From Chromohalobacter beijerinckii (GTDB lineage: Bacteria > Pseudomonadota > Gammaproteobacteria > Pseudomonadales > Halomonadaceae): DNA of 64,000 nt. Positions 17,985 through 25,880 of this stretch are shown piece after piece (positions within the stretch are counted from its first letter, which is position 1; each line of letters opens with the position of its first letter). A program made the translations under genes and the position numbers. Where the stretch lies: assembly GCF_023061185.1 (NCBI RefSeq), contig NZ_JAKGAK010000003.1:186001-250000 (forward strand), read 5' to 3'. Under the pieces are notes generated by a model, which was not told the origin of the DNA, ran no database searches, and was given only the letters and a program-made list of their open reading frames with translations.

Positions 17985-18212
17985 GTCGAGGATGACTGAT
18001 GGCGCTCGACGAGGCCACGGCAGTCTTCATGGTTCAGGCTGTCCCAGCAACGGCTAACGCCGATCGCCAGGACGTGGGTACGGCGCAGCGCCTCGGCGGG
18101 ATAGAGGTACGTGGTCTGCTGCGAGATCAGACTCAACTCGCCCAGCGTGCCGCCGCGCTCGACGCAGCGGATCGTTCCAGGTGGCCGTCGTCGGTGGCAC
18201 GCAACAGCCGCA
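17985..18212 (-). pseudogene. Possible remnant of a Crp/Fnr-type cyclic-nucleotide-binding domain
   Basis: Just after the moeA stop codon the minus strand reads VRLLRATDDGHLER; after a change of frame it reads IRCVERGGTLGELSLISQQT and then EALRRTHVLAIG. The order and spacing resemble a cyclic-nucleotide-binding beta-barrel (LGEL block, then THVLAI). There is no start, no helix-turn-helix and the frame is broken, so any gene is dead. The likeness is by eye and weak. The rest of the space between exoD and moeA (17882-17984) shows nothing. Confidence 0.3.
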
Positions 18213-18217
18213 CGGCG

Positions 18218-19471
18218 TCAGATGGCGAATTGTGCAACGGGCAGGAATGCATAGTCGTTTCCTTCCATCACCGGCGTGTCGCCGGGCACCATGAGATAGC
18301 CGTCCGCCTGGCAGGCCGCGCCGAGCATGGCCGACCCCTGGCCGCCGGCCAGCTGGGCTATGGGTTCGAGTTCGGCATGATCGAGAACGACGCGCAGCAA
18401 CTCGCGGCGCCCGTGGGTGGCGCGACGGCTGAAACCCGCCTTGACGGAAAACTGCTGAAGCGGGCGTGGATGCCGGCCCTGGCAGGCCTGCACGAAGGCC
18501 TGTCCCAGCACCTGCCAGGTCACCAGTGCCGCGACCGGGTTGCCGGGCAGACCGAGCAGCGGCACGTTGCCGTCGGCCCCATGGAGACGGCCGAAGGCGA
18601 AGGGCTTGCCGGGCTTCATCGCAACACCGTGGAAAATCAGCTCGCCGAGCTCGGCGAGCACCGGGCGAACGTGGTCCTCCTCGCCGGCCGAGACGCCACC
18701 GGTACAGATCACCACGTCGGCACGGTCACGCGCCTGGCATAGTGCCTCGCGCAGCGCGGCGGCGGTATCGGCAACGATGCCCAGGTCGACGACGGTGCAG
18801 TCCTGCTGCTGGAGCAGGGCGTCGAGCATGACGCGGTTGCTGTTGTAGAGCTGGCCCGAGGCCAGGGGCGTGCCCGGCTCGACCAGCTCGTCGCCGGTGG
18901 AGAGCAGCGCCACCCTGAGGCGGGCGAAGACTTCGACCTCGACGATGCCCTGGCTGGCCAGCAATGCCAGGCCGGCGGCGTCGAGGCGCTGGCCGGCGGG
19001 CAACAGCGGCGCGCCTGCGAGGCACTCTTCGCCGCGTTGGCGGATATTGGCGCCGGGTAGTGCTTCGCCCTGGACATGCACGCGGCCCCAATCATCGATG
19101 TGGCAGCGTTCCTGCGGGACGACGCAGTCGGCGCCGGCCGGGAGCGGCGCGCCGGTGAAGATGCGTGCACAGCCGCCCTCGCCAAGTGGGGCCGGCGCGC
19201 AGCCCGCCGGAATGCGCTGGAGCACCGGCAGACCGTCGTGAGGGGCTGCGAGATCGGCAATGCGCAGCGCATAGCCATCCATGGCGCTGTTGTCGGCGCC
19301 GGGCATGGCTAGGCGGGCACTGATCGGCGCGGCGAGGATGCGCCCCAGCGCGGCATTGCGCGGGCAGCGTTCACGCGCTACCGGTGGATGCGCGGCGGCC
19401 AGCAGGCGTCGGCGGGCGTCTTCCAGATCGAGAAGGCCGGGAGTGAGGGTAGCGCAGCTGACGCAACTCAT
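18218..19471 (-). CDS. moeA: Molybdopterin molybdenumtransferase MoeA
   Basis: A 417-residue MoeA, which inserts molybdate into adenylylated molybdopterin. Visible blocks are NSAMDGYALR (about 65-74), a GEALPGANIRQRGEE-like block (about 136-150), LLSTGDELVEPGTPL (about 196-210), VVICTGGVSAGEEDHVR (about 255-271) and LLGLPGNPVAALVTW (about 310-324). The ATG at 19471 overlaps the moaB stop codon (ATGA), so it is the last gene of narHJI-parvulin-moaB-moeA. A much longer open frame upstream of this ATG is only the antisense extension over moaB. It would supply the cofactor to NarG. Confidence 0.92.
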   Translation of the reverse strand: MSCVSCATLTPGLLDLEDARRRLLAAAHPPVARERCPRNAALGRILAAPISARLAMPGADNSAMDGYALRIADLAAPHDGLPVLQRIPAGCAPAPLGEGGCARIFTGAPLPAGADCVVPQERCHIDDWGRVHVQGEALPGANIRQRGEECLAGAPLLPAGQRLDAAGLALLASQGIVEVEVFARLRVALLSTGDELVEPGTPLASGQLYNSNRVMLDALLQQQDCTVVDLGIVADTAAALREALCQARDRADVVICTGGVSAGEEDHVRPVLAELGELIFHGVAMKPGKPFAFGRLHGADGNVPLLGLPGNPVAALVTWQVLGQAFVQACQGRHPRPLQQFSVKAGFSRRATHGRRELLRVVLDHAELEPIAQLAGGQGSAMLGAACQADGYLMVPGDTPVMEGNDYAFLPVAQFAI

Positions 19472-20061
19472 GCCGGCTTCTCCTCGACGCGCTCCGCGGC
19501 CACTGGCGTTGTGGCGGGTTGCCGACTGACACAGGGCGTGGCATCGGGGCGAACCATGGCGACGAAATTGCAGGGCCGGGTGCGGGCGTCGAGCTGCGAG
19601 GCGAGGATGCCGTCCCAGGCGGTGGCACAGGCCTTGGGCGAGCCCGGCAGGGCGAACACCAGGGTGTGGTTGGCCACCCCGCCGATGGCCCGGGACTGGA
19701 TCGTCGAGGCGCCGATATCGCCATGGGATATCTGCCGGAACAGCTCGCCGAAGCCGTCGATGGCCTTGTCGAACAGCGGCGCAAGCGTCTCGGGGGTGGT
19801 GTCGCGTGGCGTGAAGCCGGTGCCGCCATTGACCAGCACGGCATGGATGTCGTCGCGGGCGATCCACTCGGAAACCACCGCGCGGATACGGTAGATGTCG
19901 TCCGGCACGATGCGCCGCTCGCCCAGCCAGTGGCCGGCCGCGATGAGGCGTGCGCAGAGCAGGTCGCCGCTGCCGTCGCGGTCGAAGCCACGGGTGTCCG
20001 AGACTGTCAGCACCGCGATGTTGAGCGGCACGAAGGGCGCATCGGCGTGAATGTGGGCCAT
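19468..20061 (-). CDS. moaB: Molybdenum cofactor biosynthesis protein MoaB
   Basis: A 197-residue MoaB/Mog-type protein, adenylyltransferase-like in molybdopterin activation. The core LNIAVLTVSDTRGFDRDGSG and VLVNGGTGFTPRDTTPE are the conserved phosphate/substrate loops; HTLVFALPGSPKAC follows. The start MAHIHADAPFVPLNI is preceded by GGAGGA. The C-terminal 20 residues extend past the usual core. The stop overlaps the moeA start by four bases. It belongs to the narH-led operon, a common place for Moco genes in denitrifying gammaproteobacteria. Confidence 0.9.
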   Translation of the reverse strand: MAHIHADAPFVPLNIAVLTVSDTRGFDRDGSGDLLCARLIAAGHWLGERRIVPDDIYRIRAVVSEWIARDDIHAVLVNGGTGFTPRDTTPETLAPLFDKAIDGFGELFRQISHGDIGASTIQSRAIGGVANHTLVFALPGSPKACATAWDGILASQLDARTRPCNFVAMVRPDATPCVSRQPATTPVAAERVEEKPA

Positions 20062-20126
20062 GGAATCCTCCTCGTCCACCCGTGGGTGGCGGCAATATGA
20101 AATTACGGAGCGCATCTGTGAATGAC

Positions 20127-20960
20127 TTACTGCATCAGTGCGCCGGTACTCTCGTCGTCCAATGCAACGCCGCTCACGCCCAGGCGCGCTTCCAGCGCCA
20201 GCAGGTAGTGACGCAGCGCGCGGCGTGTGGCCTGTTCGCGCAGGGTATGTCGGACCCGCTCGGCGGCTTTGGCGTAAGGCAGGGCACGGCCACCGTCGCG
20301 CTGGTCGACGCTGACCACATGCCAGCCATAGCGCGAGGCCAGCGGCCGGTCGTGCAATCCTTCGGGCAGACGTTGCAGGGCGCGGTCCAGCTCGGCCACG
20401 GTCTGCCCCGGCGTCAGCCAGCCCAGCTCGCCGCCGTCGTCCTTCGACGGGCAGGCGGAGTGGCGCTGGGCGAACTCGATGAAACGCTCGGGCATCGACT
20501 GCAACTCGGCGATGAGCGTCCGGCCCAGACGGTACTGACGATCGCGGGCCTCGGCATCGTCCGGGGCGGCGGCCAGCAGAATATGGCGTACCGCCAGGCG
20601 CAGCGGTTCGCTGAAGCGCTCGGCGTTGGCCTCGAAGTAGCGTTGACAGTCGGTTTCGGCGGGCTCGGGTACCTCTAGTTCCGCGTCCAGCAGGGCGGCC
20701 AGGGCCGCCTCTTCGCCATCCTCGACGTCCCAGCCCAGCTCGTCGCAGCGCTGGCGCAGCAGCTCGCGCACGACCAGGGCGCGCGCCGCCTGCAATTGGG
20801 CTTCTTCCACGGAGTCGGCCTGATGGTACTGCATCTCCCGGGCGATCTCGTCGGTGGGGATGTTCACGTCGCCAACCCACACCGGCGGGATCGCCATGGT
20901 CTGCGCGTTGTCGGGCAGGGTTTCGAGTGAAATCAGTTGCATGGGATTGCCCTCATTCAT
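20127..20960 (-). CDS. Parvulin-type peptidyl-prolyl isomerase of the nar operon
   Basis: A 277-residue protein with an N-terminal helical part (about 30-100) and a parvulin domain (about 120-225), with VRHILLAA, FIEFAQRHSACPSKDDGGEL and RPLASRYGWHVVSVD. Similar NifM/parvulin genes follow narI in nar operons of Pseudomonas and Halomonas, where they are thought to help nitrate reductase mature. No signal peptide is seen, so it is cytoplasmic. Its ATG overlaps the narI stop codon (ATGA), and moaB follows after 65 bases. Its client is not proven. Confidence 0.85.
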   Translation of the reverse strand: MNEGNPMQLISLETLPDNAQTMAIPPVWVGDVNIPTDEIAREMQYHQADSVEEAQLQAARALVVRELLRQRCDELGWDVEDGEEAALAALLDAELEVPEPAETDCQRYFEANAERFSEPLRLAVRHILLAAAPDDAEARDRQYRLGRTLIAELQSMPERFIEFAQRHSACPSKDDGGELGWLTPGQTVAELDRALQRLPEGLHDRPLASRYGWHVVSVDQRDGGRALPYAKAAERVRHTLREQATRRALRHYLLALEARLGVSGVALDDESTGALMQ

Positions 20961-21634
20961 GCTTTACGACGCACGATTTGATAACGGCGACCAATGTAGC
21001 CCAGCGGCGCGCTCCACACGTGCACCAGACGGGTGAACGGGAACACCAGCACGATGGTCAGGCCGAGCAGGATGTGCAGCTTGTAGACCAGCCCGATCTC
21101 GGCCAGATGCTCGGCGGCGCCACCCTTGAAGAACACGATGGACTGCGCCCACTCGGCCAGCTCCAGCATCGCGCCACCATCCAGATGCCCCATCGCCGGG
21201 ATGATGGTCAACAGCCCCAGCGACACCTGGGCGACCAGCAGCGCCAGGATCACGATGTCGGCACGGCTGGAGGTGGCCCGCACACGCGGGTTGGTCAGGC
21301 GGCGATGCAGCAGCATGGCACCGCCGGTCAGGCACATCAGCCCGGCGATGCCGCCGACGACGATGGCGATGATCTGCTTGCTGCCGGCGCTGATGAACGG
21401 GGCGTAGACCCAGTGCGGGGTGAGCAGGCCGACCAGGTGGCCGAAGAAGATCACCAGGATACCGACGTGGAACAGGTTGCTGGCCAGGCGCATCTGGCGC
21501 TTGGAAAGCATCTGGCTGGAGCCGGTCTTCCAGGTGTACTGGCCATGATCGAAGCGCAGCAGGGCGCCGGCCAGGAAAATGGTGCCCGCCACGTAGGGAT
21601 ACAGGCCGAACAGCAGTTCATTGAGATAGTTCAT
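20957..21634 (-). CDS. narI: Respiratory nitrate reductase gamma subunit NarI
   Basis: A 225-residue membrane cytochrome b with five hydrophobic segments. It oxidises quinol and passes electrons to NarH. The heme-ligating histidines are expected in ASNLFHVGILVIFFGHLVGL (about 51-70) and in YKLHILLGLTIVL with the TRLVHVWSAPLGYI end (about 180-215). The start MNYLNELLFGLYPYVAGTIF is typical of NarI. It lies 17 bases after narJ and its stop overlaps the parvulin start. Its closest narG partner is not in the same operon but about 11 kb away. Confidence 0.95.
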   Translation of the reverse strand: MNYLNELLFGLYPYVAGTIFLAGALLRFDHGQYTWKTGSSQMLSKRQMRLASNLFHVGILVIFFGHLVGLLTPHWVYAPFISAGSKQIIAIVVGGIAGLMCLTGGAMLLHRRLTNPRVRATSSRADIVILALLVAQVSLGLLTIIPAMGHLDGGAMLELAEWAQSIVFFKGGAAEHLAEIGLVYKLHILLGLTIVLVFPFTRLVHVWSAPLGYIGRRYQIVRRKA

Positions 21635-21651
21635 GACGGCAGACTCCTGAC

Positions 21652-22389
21652 TCAGTGACCTAAAGTGGCGTCGACGACGGGCGGTACGATGCGGATCGGC
21701 ATCTCGGCCTGGGACTGGCGCTTGAGTTCCGCCTGGCGACGGCCGGTGGCGGACTGCAGGGCACAATCCTCGTCGGAGGCGGCGTTGAAGCGCACGGCTT
21801 CCTCTTCCCACACCGCGTCGAGGGCGGCGGGGGTGTCGTCGCGCGCTTCCTTGCTGACCGCCTCGGCGTGCTCGTCGATGGCGGTATCGGCGCCGACCAT
21901 GGCCAGCAGCGCGGTGGGCACTAGTGCATGGTCGGACTCGCGTTCCCGCAGGCGGGCGGCGAGCAGCGCCAGGATATGGGCGATATCGCTCAGCTGCTGG
22001 GCGATGTCGGCCTCGTCGCGGGCCGACAGGTACTCGAGGAACACCGGCAGGTAGTCCGGTAGTTCGCGAGCGCTGAGCTCGAAGCCGGCCTGGCGGTACT
22101 GTTCGAGCAGGTCGACCATGGCCTGGCCACGGTCGCGGGATTCGCCGTGGACGTGCTCGAACAGCAGCAGCGAGGTCGACCGGCCCTTGTCGAACAGCGC
22201 CACGTAGTCGGCCTGCAGATCGAGCAGGTCGCTGGTCGCGATACGCCCGATCCAGCCATGCAGCGCGGCGCGCTGGGGATGGCTCAGGTGGGCTTCGTCG
22301 GCGATGACGTTCTGCATCTCGGTGGCGGCCCGCTGCAATTCCTCGGTGGGGTAGTCGAGCAGACGGGCAAGTACGATCAGGCTACGCAT
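21652..22389 (-). CDS. narJ: Nitrate reductase assembly chaperone NarJ
   Basis: A 245-residue NarJ (TorD/DmsD family), the cytoplasmic chaperone that holds apo-NarGH until the molybdenum cofactor is inserted. The conserved block DYVALFDKGRSTSLLLFEHV is at about 61-80, followed by HGESRDRGQAMVDLL. The start MRSLIVLARLLDYPTEELQ overlaps the 3' end of narH by eight bases. The extra C-terminal segment after about residue 180 is variable in the family. Confidence 0.94.
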   Translation of the reverse strand: MRSLIVLARLLDYPTEELQRAATEMQNVIADEAHLSHPQRAALHGWIGRIATSDLLDLQADYVALFDKGRSTSLLLFEHVHGESRDRGQAMVDLLEQYRQAGFELSARELPDYLPVFLEYLSARDEADIAQQLSDIAHILALLAARLRERESDHALVPTALLAMVGADTAIDEHAEAVSKEARDDTPAALDAVWEEEAVRFNAASDEDCALQSATGRRQAELKRQSQAEMPIRIVPPVVDATLGH

Positions 22390-24010
22390 TGGACTCTTCC
22401 TCCGGCGCGGGGCGTTTCGGGGCCGGTGTCGGCGTGTAGTGGTTGACGGCCTCTGTCGTGGCCAGAGCCGTGGGTTCGTCATCCGGGTGGGTCATTGGCT
22501 TGACCAGCATGGTGGTTTGCCTGCGCGCGCCGAACAGGCTGGCATCGCTGTCGCCGCCATGGCAGCCATTGCCGAACGAGAAGCCGCAGCCGCCGCGTTC
22601 GGGGAAGGCATCTCGGGCCTGCTCGCGATGGCTGGTGGGGATCACGAAGCGGTCTTCGTAATTGGCGATGGCCAGGTAGCGGTACATCTCCTCGACCTGG
22701 GCTTCGGTCAGGCCCACGGCGTCGAGCACCTCCTCGGCCCTGTGGCCGTCAACCTGCTGGGCACGTTTGTACAGACGCATCGCCATCAGGCGCTTGAGGG
22801 CGAGCACCACGGGCTCTTCCTCCCCGGCGGTGAGCAGGTTGGCGAGATAGCGTACCGGGATGCGCAGCGACTCGATGTCGGGCAGCACGCCGTCGCTTTC
22901 GATGTGTCCGGCCTCGGCGGCGGACTGGATCGGCGACAGCGGCGGCACGTACCACACCATCGGCAGGGTGCGGTACTCCGGATGCAGCGGCAGCGCCAGG
23001 CCCCAGTCCATGGCCAGCTTATAGACCGGCGAGGCCTGGGCGGCCTTGATCACGTTCTCTGGAATGCCGTCACGTTTGGCCTGGGCGATCACCTCGGGGT
23101 CGTTCGGGTCGAGGAAGATCTCGCGCTGGCGGTGGTAGAGGTCGCGCTCGTCGGGGGAAGACGCTACTTCCTGGATACGGTCGGCGTCGTACAGCAACAC
23201 GCCGAGATAGCGGATGCGGCCCACGCAGGTCTCGGAGCAGACCGTCGGCATGCCGGACTCGATGCGCGGGTAGCAGAAGATGCACTTCTCGGACTTGCCG
23301 GTCTTCCAGTTGTAATAGATCTTCTTGTAGGGGCAGCCGGAGATGCACATGCGCCAGCCGCGGCACTTGTCTTGGTCGATCAGCACGATGCCGTCTTCCT
23401 CGCGCTTGTAGATCGCGCCACTCGGGCACGACGCCACGCACGTCGGGTTGAGGCAGTGCTCGCACAGGCGCGGCAGGTACATCATGAAGGTGTTCTCGAA
23501 CTGGCCGTAGATGTCGGCCTGGACCTGCTCGAAGTTCTTGTCCTTGCGGCGCTTGGAAAACTCGGTGCCGAGGATCTCTTCCCAGTTGGGCCCCCATTCG
23601 ATCTTGTTCATGCGCTGCCCGGTGATGGCGCTGCGCGGGCGCGCCACGGGCTGGTGCTTGCCTTCGCCGGCCTGATGCAGGTGCTGGTAGTCGAAGTCGA
23701 ACGGCTCGTAGTAGTCGTCGATCTCGGGCAGGTCGGGGTTGGCGAACAGCTTGGCCAGTACCCGGTAGCGACCGCCGATGCGCGGCTGGATGGAGCCGTT
23801 CCTGTTGCGCAGCCAGCCGCCTTTCCACTTCTGCTGGTTCTCCCACTCCTTCGGGTAGCCGATGCCGGGCTTGGTCTCGACATTGTTGAACCAGGCGTAC
23901 TCGACCCCCTCGCGGCTGGTCCAGACGTTCTTGCAGGTCACCGAGCAGGTGTGGCAGCCGATACACTTGTCGAGGTTGAGGACCATGCCCACCTGCGAGC
24001 GAATTTTCAT
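22382..24010 (-). CDS. narH: Respiratory nitrate reductase beta subunit NarH
   Basis: A 542-residue iron-sulfur subunit carrying electrons from NarI heme to NarG. The N-terminal cluster motif CIGCHTCSVTCKNVW is at residues 16-30; further cysteine groups occur in LCEHCLNPTCVASCP, CRGWRMCISGCP and the CIFCYPRIESGMPTVCSETC region. One cluster has tryptophan in place of a cysteine (CRGWRMC), as in the [3Fe-4S] site of known NarH. It is first in narHJI-parvulin-moaB-moeA and has its own FNR-type box and NarL site upstream. narG, normally directly before it, is missing here. Confidence 0.96.
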   Translation of the reverse strand: MKIRSQVGMVLNLDKCIGCHTCSVTCKNVWTSREGVEYAWFNNVETKPGIGYPKEWENQQKWKGGWLRNRNGSIQPRIGGRYRVLAKLFANPDLPEIDDYYEPFDFDYQHLHQAGEGKHQPVARPRSAITGQRMNKIEWGPNWEEILGTEFSKRRKDKNFEQVQADIYGQFENTFMMYLPRLCEHCLNPTCVASCPSGAIYKREEDGIVLIDQDKCRGWRMCISGCPYKKIYYNWKTGKSEKCIFCYPRIESGMPTVCSETCVGRIRYLGVLLYDADRIQEVASSPDERDLYHRQREIFLDPNDPEVIAQAKRDGIPENVIKAAQASPVYKLAMDWGLALPLHPEYRTLPMVWYVPPLSPIQSAAEAGHIESDGVLPDIESLRIPVRYLANLLTAGEEEPVVLALKRLMAMRLYKRAQQVDGHRAEEVLDAVGLTEAQVEEMYRYLAIANYEDRFVIPTSHREQARDAFPERGGCGFSFGNGCHGGDSDASLFGARRQTTMLVKPMTHPDDEPTALATTEAVNHYTPTPAPKRPAPEEESNA

Positions 24011-24163
24011 ATCACGGTCTCCGCAGTAGTTGTGTCTTCAACCAGTCGGCAGCGTGCATCAGGGCCGGGCGGTGTCCGCCGGTGCAAGCCGCTGCTCGAT
24101 GTCCCTGGACCCGTTGAAGCGTTGTTTCGTCAGCCACTTTGGTCCTTTCGGTGAGGGAGGTTT

Positions 24164-24177
24164 TTGACTCGAATCAA
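24164..24177. promoter_or_regulatory. FNR-type box upstream of narH
   Basis: TTGACTCGAATCAA matches the FNR/ANR consensus TTGAT-N4-ATCAA at nine of ten defined positions. It lies 154 bases upstream of the narH start codon. Confidence 0.72.
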
Positions 24178-24213
24178 GTCGCCGGGTCCACCGCCCGGTG
24201 CCGAGGCGCCGTG

Positions 24214-24229
24214 TACTCCCTTGGGGGTA
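24214..24229. promoter_or_regulatory. NarL-type 7-2-7 site upstream of narH
   Basis: TACTCCCTTGGGGGTA consists of two inverted NarL heptamers separated by two bases, the arrangement bound by phospho-NarL. Further single heptamer-like sequences (AGGAGGTA near 24291, GGGGGTAG near 24323) are close by. The rest of 24011-24414 holds no gene. Confidence 0.6.
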
Positions 24230-24362
24230 GTCGCGCCGGCGTTGGCAAGCAATTGTTTTAAAATATGTTTTTTTGCTCGGATTATGCCTTAGGAGGTAGC
24301 CGCGAAAAGAGGCAGGCTCTTTGGGGGTAGGGGCGCCGGAAGACCTACGACGGGCAACAATG

Positions 24363-24391
24363 AAGAGAGCCGGCTATTGCCGGCTCTCTTT
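24363..24391 (-). terminator. Hairpin terminator after narK2
   Basis: AAGAGAGCCGGC and GCCGGCTCTCTT form a perfect 12-bp stem with loop TATT, 24 bases after the narK2 stop codon. The T-run on the minus strand is short and interrupted. Confidence 0.65.
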
Positions 24392-24414
24392 CCAGTCGTG
24401 CGATCAGGGCGGTA

Positions 24415-25812
24415 TCAGCAGGGTGTCTCGGCATTCCTACGGGTGTAATAGAACCAGGTCAGGCCCATGCACAGCGCATAGAAGACGATGAAGCCGTAGA
24501 GTGCCGATTCCGCACCGCCGGTCAATGCGATGGAGCTGCCGAAGGTCTTGGGAATGAAGAAGGCACCGTAGGCGGCGATCGCCGAGGTAAAGCCGATGGT
24601 TGCCGCGGATTCCTTGTCGCCCTGCTGACGTTGTGCCGCGCTATCGAGGTTCGGCATCAGGCGCGCCACCTCCTGGCGGAAGATCTCGGGAATCATCTGG
24701 AAGGTGCTGGCGTTGCCTACTCCGGTAAAGAAGAACAGCAGCAGGAACATGGCGAAGAAGCCCCAGAACGCGCCCGGCTGGTCCTTGATGCCGAGGAAGA
24801 ACAGTACCCCGGCGACACAAATGATCATCCCCGCGAACACCCACAGCGTGACCCGGGCACCGCCGAAGCGGTCCGAGACCCAGCCGGTGCCGGCACGCGA
24901 CAGCGCCCCCACCAGCGGCCCCAAGAAGGCGAACTTGAGTACGTCGACCTCGGGGAACTGATTGGATGCCAGCAGCGGAAAGCCGGCGGAATAGCCGATG
25001 AAACTGCCGAATGTGCCGGTATAGAGCATGCACATCAGCCAGTTGTGCTTGCGCTTGAAGATGACCGACTGATCCTTGAACGAGGAGCGCGCGCTGGCGA
25101 TGTCGTTCATGCCGAACCAGGCGGCCGCGGCGCCGAGCAGGATGAACGGCACCCAGATGAAGCCGGCGTTCTGCAACCACAGGCGCTGGCTATCCCCCAG
25201 CATCTGCGGCTCGCCGCCCAGCGCCCCGAAGACCCCGGCGGTGATCACCAGCGGCACCACGAACTGCATGACGCTGACCCCCAGGTTGCCCAGGCCGGCA
25301 TTGAGCGCCAGGGCATTGCCTTTCTCGCGCTTGGGGTAGAAAAACGAGATGTTGGCCATGCTGGAGGCGAAATTGCCGCCGCCGAAGCCGCACAGCAGTG
25401 CCACGATCAGCATCACCAGATAGGGGGTATCCGGGTTCTGCACCGCAAAGCCGATCCACAGCGCCGGCAGCGCCAGCGAAGCGGTCGACAGCGCGGTAAA
25501 GCGTCGGCCGCCGACGATTGGCACCATGAAACTGTAGAAGATGCGCAGTGTGGCGCCGGACAAACCTGGTAGCGCGGCCAGCCAGAACAACTGGTTGGAG
25601 GTGTAGTCGAAACCCACTTGGGGCAGTTTGGCGACCACCACCGACCAGACCATCCATACGCAGAAGGCCAGCAGCAGACAGAAAATGGAGATCCACAGGT
25701 TGCGGGTGGCAATGGACTTGCCGATGCTCCCCCAGAACTCGGTGTCCTCGGGTCGCCAGTCGGTGAGTACCCGCGACTGCTCACCTTTGTGTAGCGTGTT
25801 GTCCATGGACAT
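24415..25812 (-). CDS. narK: Nitrate/nitrite transporter, NarK2-type
   Basis: A 465-residue major facilitator protein with about 12 membrane segments, most like the NarK2 (nitrate/nitrite antiport) type. The NarK family signature is seen in FGGGNFASSMANISFFYPKR (about 132-151) and in the later FTGVGNASTFQMIPEIFRQE (about 355-375). The ATG at 25812 follows GGAG; a longer open frame upstream runs over narK1 antisense-wise and is not coding. It is 68 bases after narK1, so the two form a pair, like narK1-narK2 in denitrifiers. Confidence 0.92.
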   Translation of the reverse strand: MSMDNTLHKGEQSRVLTDWRPEDTEFWGSIGKSIATRNLWISIFCLLLAFCVWMVWSVVVAKLPQVGFDYTSNQLFWLAALPGLSGATLRIFYSFMVPIVGGRRFTALSTASLALPALWIGFAVQNPDTPYLVMLIVALLCGFGGGNFASSMANISFFYPKREKGNALALNAGLGNLGVSVMQFVVPLVITAGVFGALGGEPQMLGDSQRLWLQNAGFIWVPFILLGAAAAWFGMNDIASARSSFKDQSVIFKRKHNWLMCMLYTGTFGSFIGYSAGFPLLASNQFPEVDVLKFAFLGPLVGALSRAGTGWVSDRFGGARVTLWVFAGMIICVAGVLFFLGIKDQPGAFWGFFAMFLLLFFFTGVGNASTFQMIPEIFRQEVARLMPNLDSAAQRQQGDKESAATIGFTSAIAAYGAFFIPKTFGSSIALTGGAESALYGFIVFYALCMGLTWFYYTRRNAETPC

Positions 25813-25880
25813 GCTCGTTATCTCCTGATAGTTGCTCTTGGCGACCGGGGCCCAGCGCTCCGGTTGCACCGTTTTCGTGG

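Noticed and set aside
19472-20095. Upstream extension of moeA
   Set aside because: This stretch is moaB in another frame. MoeA homology starts at the ATG at 19471.
20062-20880. Upstream extension of moaB
   Set aside because: It overlaps the parvulin gene in another frame and carries no MoaB-like sequence.
22439-24154. 571-codon open frame on the plus strand
   Set aside because: Antisense to narH, low-complexity composition and no recognisable domain.
24285-24300. Second NarL palindrome upstream of narH
   Set aside because: Only the right heptamer (GGAGGTA) fits; the left half does not.
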